This document shows, in pieces, positions 18,782 through 26,577 of a DNA stretch of 64,000 bases; position 1 is the stretch's first letter; every line of letters begins with the position of its first letter. The position numbers and the translations under genes are program-made. This DNA comes from Ilyomonas sp965199845 (lineage in GTDB: Bacteria > Bacteroidota > Bacteroidia > Chitinophagales > Chitinophagaceae): assembly GCA_965199845.1 (NCBI GenBank), contig CBDATZ010000017.1, positions 104,848-168,847 of the forward strand, written 5' to 3'. Below the pieces are notes generated by a model. That model was not told the DNA's origin and ran no database searches. It was given only the letters and a program-made list of their open reading frames with translations.

Positions 18782-19915
18782 TTAAACAACCTGCTTTTCT
18801 TTTTTAGTAAAAAAAGTTTTTAAACGAAGCTTGTGTGGTTCTTCAATAACAACTTCTCCGTCCGCCTTTTTCTTAACGCGCATAGGCGCAGGTTCGTAAA
18901 GATGAAGTGCTGAAATAACAGCAAAGAACAAAATGGCTTCGAGCGCAAAAACGATCGTTGTATTGAAAGATGCCATGCAGAAAAAGAGAAGTGAAAAAGT
19001 AAGGCTTAAAACAGCCAGTGTGAAAGTGGTTTGTACAGATGTAAAACCTTTATCGAGAAATAAGTGATGGATGTGATTACGATCGGGCGCAAATGGTGAA
19101 TTGCCACGTGATAGCCGGATGCAAAATACACGAAGCGTATCCATCAAAGGAATTAATAATAAACCAAAACCAATTGCCGGTGAAGATGAAGCTTGCAAAA
19201 CGTGTGCGGTAGGTGCTAAATTAATAAAGCGGATAACAAGGATAGCATTGATAAGGCCCAACATCATAGAACCGGCATCGCCCATAAAAATGCTGGCGGG
19301 ATGATAATTGTAAAACAGGAAAGCCAGGATGCCGCCAAATAGAGTAAACGCAATTAATGAGTATGCCATATCACCGTTCAGGTACAACCAACTACCAAAG
19401 AGAAAAGTAGAAATGAGGCTTAAACTACCGGCGAGACCATCAACTCCGTCAATCAGGTTAATGGCATTGATAATAACAATAATTGTAAAATAAGTTAGAA
19501 AATAAGAAATGATGTCAGGGATTTGCTGAATGCCAAGAAAGCCATGGAGATTATTGATAAGCAAATGACCTTTAAAAATAAGAATAAAAGAAGCTACCAG
19601 TTGTCCAACAAATTTTTTAAATGGCGAAAGAGCCATAATATCATCACCGACACCTAAAAAGAATATAATTAAAAAAGCAGCCAGTAAATATTGAAATTCA
19701 AGAAACTGGTTGCTGATGCTGGCATTGATTAATATACTAAATATAAAACCTGCAAAAATACCAATACCGCCAAAACGCGGAACCGGGTCTGTATGAATTT
19801 TTCTTTCGTCAGGAATATCAACCAGCTTTTTTTTCTGAGCCAGATGAATCAGAACAGGTATTAAATAAAAACTTATGAAAAAAGCTACAATCGCACCTAT
19901 AATTATTTGCTGCAT
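18782..19915 (-). CDS. MraY/WecA-family undecaprenyl-phosphate sugar-1-phosphate transferase
   Basis: A 377-residue polytopic membrane protein of the PNPT family. Family motifs in order: DIPDERKIHTDPVPRFGG near the N-terminus, the GVGDDIMALSP Asp-Asp motif, NAINLIDGVDGLAG, FMGDAGSMMLG, and the cytoplasmic DRNHIHHLFLDKG loop typical of the WecA/TagO/Rfe branch (not MraY). It should transfer a HexNAc-1-phosphate from UDP-sugar to undecaprenyl phosphate, starting O-antigen, capsule or exopolysaccharide synthesis. The exact sugar is not inferable. It stands alone, with no glycan cluster directly adjacent, although an aminosugar N-acyltransferase gene lies about 5.5 kb away. Confidence 0.9.
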   Translation of the reverse strand: MQQIIIGAIVAFFISFYLIPVLIHLAQKKKLVDIPDERKIHTDPVPRFGGIGIFAGFIFSILINASISNQFLEFQYLLAAFLIIFFLGVGDDIMALSPFKKFVGQLVASFILIFKGHLLINNLHGFLGIQQIPDIISYFLTYFTIIVIINAINLIDGVDGLAGSLSLISTFLFGSWLYLNGDMAYSLIAFTLFGGILAFLFYNYHPASIFMGDAGSMMLGLINAILVIRFINLAPTAHVLQASSSPAIGFGLLLIPLMDTLRVFCIRLSRGNSPFAPDRNHIHHLFLDKGFTSVQTTFTLAVLSLTFSLLFFCMASFNTTIVFALEAILFFAVISALHLYEPAPMRVKKKADGEVVIEEPHKLRLKTFFTKKEKQVV

Positions 19916-20359
19916 GAGTTTGTTTTACTGGTTTAGTTTAGGCTTTTTCTGTAATGATTTTAATTATACTGGTTGTTGCAAAAATATCAGTTTTGCGACA
20001 CCGGTTACAATCATTTAAAAAAAAACTTTTAGTATAATGTAAATACGCTATTGGAACGGCAATTTTGCTCAAATGATCACTTCTCATAAACGGCTGGTCT
20101 TAGTGAGGTAGGTATTAATGTCTGATTCTTCCTTGTTATGTTTGTATTCGAGCATACTTTATGCCAATAACACATAGCTTCGGAATGTATGAAAAATAAG
20201 TCTTTATACATCTTATTGATTTCTGCGCATATAAATTGCATTCAAGAGTAATTGTTTTTTAATCGTATCACGGATAATTAATTTTATTATTATCTTTTAA
20301 GAAAATATTTTTTAACGATGTAAATTCACATTCCGAACTTTATTATCAATACAGATGCT
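19916..20359. other. intergenic region between divergent genes
   Basis: 444 AT-rich bases between the divergent WecA-type gene and a small membrane protein gene. I see no open frame, structured RNA or repeat that I can support; it probably contains both promoters. Confidence 0.4.
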
Positions 20360-20584
20360 ATGGAACCTGAAGTTGTTGCTTTTCTCAAACGAATTGCTTT
20401 ATCAATTTTTATTACCTTTTGCTGGTTAGCTATAAATACCATTATTGGCATTAAGTTTAACCTCGCTTTTATAGACAGTTATATTACCATTGGCAATATT
20501 TTATTTTATATCTGGATGGCAGTCAGTTTTATTACAATGCTTATCTATTTTATACACATGTGGAAGAACATGGCAAAATGGTAA
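20360..20584 (+). CDS. small two-helix membrane protein, unknown function
   Basis: A 74-residue protein with two hydrophobic segments (about residues 10-32 and 43-66), the second ending in HMWKNMAKW, so probably an inner-membrane hairpin. It starts at ATG 20360 and ends 36 bases before the glycosylase gene, so the two may be co-transcribed. No family recognised; similar small proteins are common in Bacteroidota. Confidence 0.6.
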   Translation: MEPEVVAFLKRIALSIFITFCWLAINTIIGIKFNLAFIDSYITIGNILFYIWMAVSFITMLIYFIHMWKNMAKW

Positions 20585-20620
20585 TATACAGTTATCAAAC
20601 ACAAAATCTCAGCTATTTTC

Positions 20621-21226
20621 ATGGATTATGTTTCTCATTTATCGAAAGATAAAAAGTTTGCCAATATCATCACGCGGGCATTTCAGCCTTTAGAACTCAG
20701 AACAAATATTCCGCTTCGGCTGATGTCGAGCATTATGAGCCAGCAGCTAAGCACCAAAGTAGCGAAAGTTATTTTTCACCGTTTTCTGAAATTATATAAT
20801 GGCGAAGAGCCTACGCCACAGCAGGTTCTGGCAACAGAAACAGAAATTTTGCGTGCGATTGGTTTAAGCTATGCTAAAATAAAATACATACACAATGTTG
20901 CGCTGTTTTGTATGGAAAACAACATTGATGATACGGTTCTTTTAGAAATGCCGAATGAAGAAATTATAGAATGGCTGACGCAGATAAAAGGCGTTGGCAG
21001 ATGGACTGTCGAAATGTTGCTCATGTTTTCTCTCGGCAGGGAAGATGTGTTTGCAGTTGATGATTTGGGTGTTCAAAATGCCATGATAAAAATTTACAAC
21101 ATCAAAACAGATAACAAAAAAGCCGTAAAGGAAAAGATGCTCAAAATTTCGGCACGATGGAAGCCATATCGCACGTATGCCTGTATGCATCTTTGGCGCT
21201 GGCAAGATAATAAGTCCGAATTGTAA
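20621..21226 (+). CDS. DNA-3-methyladenine glycosylase II (AlkA-like, HhH-GPD)
   Basis: A 201-residue HhH-GPD superfamily protein. The helix-hairpin-helix is ITQIKGVGRWTVEMLLMF and the loop with the catalytic Asp is GREDVFAVDDLGVQNAM, typical of AlkA/MAG enzymes that excise alkylated purines. There is no Fe-S cluster Cys motif, which argues against EndoIII/MutY. At ~200 residues it is the short form lacking the AlkA N-terminal domain. It is cytoplasmic and acts in base excision repair. Confidence 0.88.
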   Translation: MDYVSHLSKDKKFANIITRAFQPLELRTNIPLRLMSSIMSQQLSTKVAKVIFHRFLKLYNGEEPTPQQVLATETEILRAIGLSYAKIKYIHNVALFCMENNIDDTVLLEMPNEEIIEWLTQIKGVGRWTVEMLLMFSLGREDVFAVDDLGVQNAMIKIYNIKTDNKKAVKEKMLKISARWKPYRTYACMHLWRWQDNKSEL

Positions 21227-21380
21227 TACAATACAAGTTGTGTTTTTACCATAATTCATCACTCCGGGTCATAAAGATTTTCTATCCTTTTTCTTTCTCC
21301 ACAAATTGAAAAAGTATCTGAATAAGCGGATGCCATTTGTAACGCTCCGTTCAATACCTGTTATCAGTTGAGCTTTTTTT

Positions 21381-21416
21381 AAAAAAAAATCCTGCCGCCA
21401 GAGCAAACAGGATTTT
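21381..21416 (-). terminator. terminator after the secreted 135-aa protein gene
   Basis: On the minus strand, AAAATCCTG pairs with CAGGATTTT, followed by a long T run. It lies 22 bases past the stop of the 21438-21845 gene. Confidence 0.8.
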
Positions 21417-21437
21417 CACTTACACAAAATAATTTAT

Positions 21438-21845
21438 TTATTGCGCATTTTTTACAACCACATCTTCAACAGTTCTTGTTGTTGTGCTGATGTCAAACGA
21501 CTGCCTGATGTTGGCAGAAGATGATTTGATAATAAAAGTAAGATGCGCATCGCCCGGCTCTTTCGATAATACAACTTTTTTATCAAAATTCTTGTCGTTG
21601 TATTGTTGCTGGTAAACAACTTCACCATATTCATTCTTAATAATCAGGTTAAACGGAGAGGCGGTAGCATTATCGTATTTTACATTAAATACAACACCTT
21701 TCTCATTTGAACCTACATACTGTACGGCATTTGCTGTTTCTTTTTCATTTTCCTTGTTTGCAGCAAAACCTGATAAAGACAAAGAGCTTACTAACGCTGT
21801 CAGGATAACCATTCTGGAACTAAATTTCAATACTTGCTTGTTCAT
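21438..21845 (-). CDS. secreted hypothetical protein
   Basis: A 135-residue protein with a Sec signal peptide (Met-Asn-Lys start, hydrophobic core MVILTALVSSLSLSGFA, cut after AFA-like SGFAAN). The mature ~105 residues look all-beta (VVFNVKYDN, PFNLIIKNEYGEVVYQQ, AHLTFIIKS), resembling short periplasmic beta-sandwich proteins common in Chitinophagaceae. No function known. It is a single-gene unit with its own terminator. The upstream region shared with the DUF3072 gene holds a palindromic operator-like cluster, so expression may be regulated. Confidence 0.75.
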   Translation of the reverse strand: MNKQVLKFSSRMVILTALVSSLSLSGFAANKENEKETANAVQYVGSNEKGVVFNVKYDNATASPFNLIIKNEYGEVVYQQQYNDKNFDKKVVLSKEPGDAHLTFIIKSSSANIRQSFDISTTTRTVEDVVVKNAQ

Positions 21846-22032
21846 AACATTGCTTTTTTTAATTGTTAATTAATAAAAGGCACCAATCGGAATAACGTGC
21901 TACAGCAAAATCGCGCTGGCAAAAGCAATTGAAATATAGCAGCAAAGAATGCAGAAATATATCAGCAATCATTTACGAAACTGATATTTTAAGCCGACTT
22001 GTTATCGTTTGAAATGATAAAGCAAAGTCTTT

Positions 22033-22073
22033 GTTTAAACGATAAAACAAAAGTAGCGTTTAAACGGTTAAAC
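22033..22073. promoter_or_regulatory. palindromic GTTTAAAC operator-like cluster
   Basis: GTTTAAAC occurs at 22033-22040, and a 16-bp near-palindrome GTTTAAACGGTTAAAC at 22058-22073. A weaker related word (CGTTTGAAATGATAAA) lies just upstream. They sit in the 323-base divergent region 21846-22168, which otherwise shows no gene. Spacing and symmetry suit a TetR-type dimeric repressor, but the protein is unknown. Confidence 0.4.
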
Positions 22074-22168
22074 AAACAAATTTATTTTTTGTAAATAATA
22101 ATTTCTTAACATAGGAAGAATGAAAAGTTGGTTCCATTTTTGAATAATATAATGCTAAAAAATATAGT

Positions 22169-22438
22169 ATGGACAACGAATTTAAAAATGAAACCGGCAT
22201 TGATATTAACCAACATGTGCCGCAGCCAGACCCGGCAATTTCTAATTCAAATACAGAAAAAGATCCGGATGAATGGACAACCGGCGGAGAGCCGATGACA
22301 GGTGCGCAAAAGTCTTACTTAAAAACATTGTCCGATGAAGCCGGTGAAGAGTTTAATGAAAATCTTACCAAAGCCGAAGCTTCTAAACGTATTGATGAAT
22401 TGCAGCACAAAACAGGCAGAGGTTTAAACAACAATTAA
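22169..22438 (+). CDS. DUF3072 domain protein
   Basis: An 89-residue acidic, soluble protein. The C-terminal half has the DUF3072 core GEPMTGAQKSYLKTLSDEAG followed by LTKAEASKRIDELQ, a short helical unit seen alone or at the ends of larger proteins. Function unknown; related small proteins are found in stress-type contexts in many bacteria. It is a single gene followed directly by a strong terminator. Confidence 0.8.
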   Translation: MDNEFKNETGIDINQHVPQPDPAISNSNTEKDPDEWTTGGEPMTGAQKSYLKTLSDEAGEEFNENLTKAEASKRIDELQHKTGRGLNNN

Positions 22439-22456
22439 ATTGGGTTTGATTATTAT

Positions 22457-22500
22457 AAAACAGGCAGTTGATATATATCAACTGCCTGTTTTATTTTTTA
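22457..22500 (+). terminator. strong terminator between DUF3072 and EnvC-like genes
   Basis: A long perfect hairpin: AAAACAGGCAGTTGATA pairs with its complement across a TATA-type loop and is followed by TTATTTTTTA. The A-rich 5' flank also gives a T tail on the minus strand, so it probably serves both convergent genes. Confidence 0.85.
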
Positions 22501-22520
22501 TATCTGAATTGTATTGATTT

Positions 22521-23894
22521 CTATTTTCCTTTCAGCCAGTTTTGTGGATCTAAAAAAAGTCCCCGCTCATTTGAAACCAGAAAGTGAACCATGCCACCGC
22601 CATCGTCGTTCGTTGCAGCTTTGCCCACAATCGTGCCCGCCTGTACAACATTATTTTTGGTAACACTTACTGTTGATAAATGGCTATAGGTAGTAAAGTA
22701 TTTACCATGCCGAACCACAACCATATTTTCATCACCTAAATCTACAACAGCCGATACAACGCCATCTGCCACAACTTTTACCGTTGTGCCAACCGGAACA
22801 CCAATATCAATACCATCGTTATTATCTTTCAGTGTTGTTCCCGGAATTTTATATATTCCATACGGTATTAATACCACACCACTACTAACCGGCCAAGGCA
22901 GGCGTCCTCTGTTGTTTTCAAAATTTACCGAAGCAGTTAAGTTTTCCGGTGTAGATTCTAATGCACTATAAGTGCGGGTTGTATTTCGTGGTGTGGTTAC
23001 CGATGTTGCGCCGGAGTTTAATGCTGTTGTGCTTTGAGAAGGTGTTGCTGCTGTATTATCAGGCGTTCCGCTGCTTTGCGCCTGCGCCTGCTTGGCGGCT
23101 AATTGTTTTTTGCGCTCTTCTTCCTGCTTTGCTAACTGTGCTCTTTTCTCTTCTTCTTTTCGTTTGGCTTCCGCTATTTCCCTGTTGATAATAGCTTTTA
23201 ATTGTCCTTGCAGTTTTCTGCGTGCGGTTTCCCGGTCTTGTATCTGCGCGCCTAAGTTTTTCTCCTGACCTTGCAAGCTACTTACAACCTCATCTTTTTC
23301 TTTCTTGTCAAGCTCCATCTCTTTTATTTGCTTGCCCTGCTCCTGTAAGGTTGAGTTTTTCTGCGTTTTGGTAGCCGTCAGCGCATTCATTTTTGTTTGA
23401 AGTAAATTCTGTGTTTGCGTGATATTATTTGCCTGCGTTTCGCGATACTGGCGATAGCTTTTCAGGTAAGAAATACGCTTGATGGCATCGTTAAAATTAT
23501 CGGCCGAAAATACAAAGTTCAGATAGTCGTAACTGCTCCTGTTTTTATACGCAAACACCAAATTCTTGGCATAACGTTGCTTTAAGGTATCAAGCTCCTT
23601 CTGATAACGGTAAATATCAAGACTATTCAGGTAAATATCATCATCAATATTGTGCAGCTCTTTATTAATGTTAGAAACCAATTCTTCACGCGCTTTAATT
23701 TTGCGCTGCACCAACGCCAGTTGACTGAGCGATTGTTTTTTACTTTTTTTTATATCGCTGAGCGTACTGTTCAGATCCGCCAATTCGCTTTGCAATTGTT
23801 GTTGCTTACGCTGAATCTCTTCCTTGGTTTGCTGCGCAAAAGTGGCAAGCGAAAAGAGGACAAACACGATACAGGTAATCGTTTTTTTGGTCAT
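22521..23894 (-). CDS. EnvC-like murein hydrolase activator (coiled coil + degenerate LytM/M23)
   Basis: A 457-residue secreted protein: signal peptide at residues ~1-20 (ending LATFAQ), long coiled coil from ~22 to 255 (KEEIQRKQQQLQSELADL onward), a low-complexity linker, and a C-terminal LytM domain (~330-457). Metal ligands are incomplete. The first ligand position reads NNDGIDIG rather than HxGIDI, and the final HxH motif reads GMVHFLV. The central HGKYFTTYSHLS is kept. This matches EnvC/NlpD-type activators of amidases better than active endopeptidases. The pattern fits a periplasmic role in daughter-cell separation. It lies 78 bases downstream of the DUF4292 lipoprotein gene, a frequent pairing. 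Confidence 0.88.
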   Translation of the reverse strand: MTKKTITCIVFVLFSLATFAQQTKEEIQRKQQQLQSELADLNSTLSDIKKSKKQSLSQLALVQRKIKAREELVSNINKELHNIDDDIYLNSLDIYRYQKELDTLKQRYAKNLVFAYKNRSSYDYLNFVFSADNFNDAIKRISYLKSYRQYRETQANNITQTQNLLQTKMNALTATKTQKNSTLQEQGKQIKEMELDKKEKDEVVSSLQGQEKNLGAQIQDRETARRKLQGQLKAIINREIAEAKRKEEEKRAQLAKQEEERKKQLAAKQAQAQSSGTPDNTAATPSQSTTALNSGATSVTTPRNTTRTYSALESTPENLTASVNFENNRGRLPWPVSSGVVLIPYGIYKIPGTTLKDNNDGIDIGVPVGTTVKVVADGVVSAVVDLGDENMVVVRHGKYFTTYSHLSTVSVTKNNVVQAGTIVGKAATNDDGGGMVHFLVSNERGLFLDPQNWLKGK

Positions 23895-23972
23895 AAATTT
23901 TCTCTGTTTACAAATACGACAAATGAAGTTAGCCGATGTAGCAAATACAGTACGTTGAGCGATTGTTAATTA

Positions 23973-24809
23973 TTATCTGACCTTATAATTTTTTGGAATA
24001 TTAAATGGAAATGTTTGCGGTTTATCAAAATCGTATTGCTTGAACTCCAGTTCTACATCCAGCTTGGCTTTTTCGGCCACCGATATTTTTCGGGAAGAAG
24101 AAAAATAGAAATCGTTTACTTTATCATAACTGTCGTACGTAATATCAGCCGTTCTGTTTTTTACAGGATTCACATCATCCAGCTTGCTGTGCGAAATGCG
24201 AAGGTTGTTTTTATCTAACGTCAGCAGGTTTTTAAACATTTTACCCGCCATCAGAATTAATAAGTTGTTATTGCTTAACTGGTACGAGATAATATTGCTG
24301 TCAATATAAACCGGGTTGCCAATCAATATATCCTGAAGCGCATGAAAATCTACCGGCACCTGTGTTAGTTCCTGCAAATAACCAATCCGGCGGTATTGAA
24401 TTACTTTTTGCAGTTTGTTCATAATTTTTACGCTATCCTTTGTTATCATTACCCGGAAACCTTCGATGCCTAAAGCACCGGTAAGCGACATCCAGATCAG
24501 GCTGTCTTTCTGCATTCGTAAATAAACCGTTGCCTGGCCGTTACCTTCACTGCCGTCATAATCCATCTTTACCTTGGCGGAAAATGTATTGTATGGAATT
24601 TGTTGCATGGTAAGCTTATTTATAATACCTTTTACGATGGTTGCCGAATCAATTGTTTCGGGCTGCGTAACCGCTCTGGAAGTCGTATCTTTCGTGGTGA
24701 TTACATTGCCAATACGCTGTACTTTTTTTGCCGGACGGCAAGCTGTAAACAGAACGATAAAACACAGAGCTAAAGAAAGCAATCGTAATAAGTTATGCAA
24801 TAGTTTCAT
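23973..24809 (-). CDS. DUF4292 lipoprotein
   Basis: A 278-residue protein with a lipoprotein signal (hydrophobic core then LFTACRPAKK, Cys near residue 24). The body matches DUF4292, a LolA/LppX-like fold in Bacteroidota outer-membrane lipoproteins (KDSLIWMSLTGALGIEGFRV, then YLQELTQVPVDFHALQDILI). Some family members are linked to gliding or surface lipid handling, but the function is not established. It lies directly upstream of the EnvC-like gene on the same strand and downstream of dut, suggesting an envelope operon. Confidence 0.82.
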   Translation of the reverse strand: MKLLHNLLRLLSLALCFIVLFTACRPAKKVQRIGNVITTKDTTSRAVTQPETIDSATIVKGIINKLTMQQIPYNTFSAKVKMDYDGSEGNGQATVYLRMQKDSLIWMSLTGALGIEGFRVMITKDSVKIMNKLQKVIQYRRIGYLQELTQVPVDFHALQDILIGNPVYIDSNIISYQLSNNNLLILMAGKMFKNLLTLDKNNLRISHSKLDDVNPVKNRTADITYDSYDKVNDFYFSSSRKISVAEKAKLDVELEFKQYDFDKPQTFPFNIPKNYKVR

Positions 24810-24853
24810 TCTTAGATTTTAAATAATGATAGGTTAGGTAAATGCGGTAACTG

Positions 24854-25297
24854 TTATTGTTTGCCGGTATGACCAAAGCCACCGGCACTTCTGTCTGTAT
24901 CTTTCAACTCTTTTACTTCAATCCATTTTACTTGTTCAAACGGTTTTACTACCATTTGTGCAATCCGGTCGCCGGGCTGAATGGTATGTACTTCGTTTGA
25001 TAAATTAATCAGAATGACTTTGATTTCGCCCCGATAATCGGCATCTATCGTGCCGGGACTGTTCAGGCAGGTAATACCATGATTGATAGCCAATCCGCTA
25101 CGCGGGCGAATCTGCGCTTCGTAGCCATCGGGCAATTCTATAAATAAGCCGGTTGCTACCAAAGCTCTTTCAAACGGCTGTAAAGAAACCGCTTCTTTTA
25201 CATCGGCTCTGATGTCCATACCGGCAGCGCCTGTTGTTGCATAATGTGGCAATGGATTGGCTGACCGGTTAATTATTTTGACAGTGCAAGTTTTCAC
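24854..25297 (-). CDS. dut: dUTP diphosphatase (Dut)
   Basis: A trimeric dUTPase of about 147 residues that hydrolyses dUTP to dUMP and PPi. The five family motifs are visible: AGMDIRAD; RPRSGLAINHGI; CLNSPGTIDADYRGEIKVIL; GDRIAQMVV; and the C-terminal GGFGHTGKQ. I chose the GTG at 25297 (VKTCTVKIINRS). An ATG at 25369 would add 24 hydrophobic residues that do not fit the family. The N-terminus is therefore uncertain. Confidence 0.93.
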   Translation of the reverse strand: MKTCTVKIINRSANPLPHYATTGAAGMDIRADVKEAVSLQPFERALVATGLFIELPDGYEAQIRPRSGLAINHGITCLNSPGTIDADYRGEIKVILINLSNEVHTIQPGDRIAQMVVKPFEQVKWIEVKELKDTDRSAGGFGHTGKQ

Positions 25298-25447
25298 AGC
25301 GGCAAATCTAAGGCAGGAGAAATTAGGGAAGATGTATAAAAAGAAACGGAATTTGGTTTTGTTGTGCACATAAGATTATTACCTGTTAAAAAGTGAATAA
25401 AATATGTTGTCTTATGAAAGCATACATTTGATTATAACAAGTTAGTA

Positions 25448-26032
25448 GTGCAAGAATATTACGTACATACTTCTTCATATATTGATGAGCCTTGCACAAT
25501 TGGTAAAGGCGTTCATATCTGGCACTTTTGTCATGTTATGCAAAACAGTATCATCGGCGATAACTGCAACATCGGGCAAAATGTAGTCATTGAAAAAAAT
25601 GTAACATTAGGAAACAATATAAAAATTCAGAACAATGTAACGGTTTATGAAGGTGTAACCTGCGAAGACGAAGTGTTCTTAGGTCCGTCTGTTGTATTTA
25701 CCAATGTTATCAATCCGCGCAGCGCCATCAGCCGCAAACATGAATTTAAACCAACGCTTGTAAAACGCGGCGCAACCATTGGCGCCAATGCCACAATTGT
25801 TTGTGGAATTACCATTGGTGAATATGCTTTTATTGGTGCCGGCGCGGTTGTTACCAAATCAGTTCCGGCTTATGCTTTGGTTATGGGCAACCCGGCAAAA
25901 CAAACCGGCTGGATGAGTGAATACGGGCAGAAACTTTTTTTCAATTCAGATAATATTGCGGTTTGTAAAGAAGCCGGAGAGAAGTACGTAATGAAAGATG
26001 GAATTGTGAAAAAGCAACTGAAAGAAATATAA
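25448..26032 (+). CDS. left-handed beta-helix N-acyltransferase (WlbB/WbpD-like)
   Basis: A 194-residue hexapeptide-repeat transferase starting at GTG 25448. Repeats such as IGDNCNIGQNVVIEKN and IGANATIVCGITIGEYAFIG form the left-handed beta-helix; the N-terminal HIWHFCHVM and the loop TNVINPRSAISRKHEF are characteristic of UDP-2-acetamido-3-amino-2,3-dideoxy-sugar N-acetyltransferases of the WlbB/WbpD group, which use acetyl-CoA. The product would feed LPS O-antigen or another surface glycan. No dedicated sugar cluster surrounds it, so the substrate is inferred only from family. Confidence 0.82.
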   Translation: MQEYYVHTSSYIDEPCTIGKGVHIWHFCHVMQNSIIGDNCNIGQNVVIEKNVTLGNNIKIQNNVTVYEGVTCEDEVFLGPSVVFTNVINPRSAISRKHEFKPTLVKRGATIGANATIVCGITIGEYAFIGAGAVVTKSVPAYALVMGNPAKQTGWMSEYGQKLFFNSDNIAVCKEAGEKYVMKDGIVKKQLKEI

Positions 26033-26083
26033 GATTGTAAAGTAAACATCATCTGTAAAACGTCTTTCTGATAAATACTTTTT

Positions 26084-26389
26084 ATGATTGTTGAATACAT
26101 TCGCTACACAATAGATGAAGCCAGACATTCAGCCTTTGTTGATGCTTATAAACAAGCTGCTTTACAACTTGATATATCAGTTTATTGTAAAGGTTATGAA
26201 CTGACGCAATGCGAAGAAGATGCTGACCAATTTATTCTTCGCATTGTATGGACATCAACCGAAGATCATATCAATGGATTTAGAAAAAGTGCTGCGTTTC
26301 GAGACTTTTTTACTGCCATCAAACCTTATGTAAATGATATAAAAGAAATGCGGCATTACAAAGTAACCGAAGTGGTGAGTAACAAATAA
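26084..26389 (+). CDS. ABM-family (antibiotic biosynthesis monooxygenase-like) small protein
   Basis: A 101-residue dimeric alpha-beta barrel-type protein. The opening IVEYIRYTIDEARHSAFVDAY and the later WTSTEDHINGFRKSAAFRDFF fit the ABM/DABB fold; the His between the two strands is common in such enzymes. Members include quinol monooxygenases and heme-degrading proteins; the substrate cannot be deduced. It starts 51 bases after the acyltransferase gene and is followed by a repeat element and a terminator. Confidence 0.72.
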   Translation: MIVEYIRYTIDEARHSAFVDAYKQAALQLDISVYCKGYELTQCEEDADQFILRIVWTSTEDHINGFRKSAAFRDFFTAIKPYVNDIKEMRHYKVTEVVSNK

Positions 26390-26425
26390 AAAAAGTTATT
26401 TATCGGAAATAGCAGATGTTCAATG

Positions 26426-26483
26426 CTCAATTGATTTCCGAACGTTGAACGGAGCGTCGCAAGTAAAGATAAACCGGAGTTAC
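26426..26483 (+). repeat. 58-bp interspersed repeat, copy A
   Basis: This non-coding segment matches the reverse complement of 43560-43617 at 52 of 58 positions by hand alignment. The shared core includes GAACGTTGAACGGAGCGTCG and AACCGGAGTTAC. It lies between the ABM gene and the dnaN terminator. Confidence 0.7.
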
Positions 26484-26526
26484 AGACGCTCGTAACATAA
26501 TTTGTATTTGTATTTTTTCGAAAAAA

Positions 26527-26553
26527 AAAAGCCTTTTGCAAGACGCAAAAGGC
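26527..26553 (-). terminator. terminator downstream of dnaN
   Basis: On the minus strand AGCCTTTTGC pairs with GCAAAAGGCT around a GTCTT-like loop, followed by a run of about ten T. It sits 25 bases past the dnaN stop. Confidence 0.85.
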
Positions 26554-26577
26554 TGTATCAAAAAAGGATAAGTAAGT

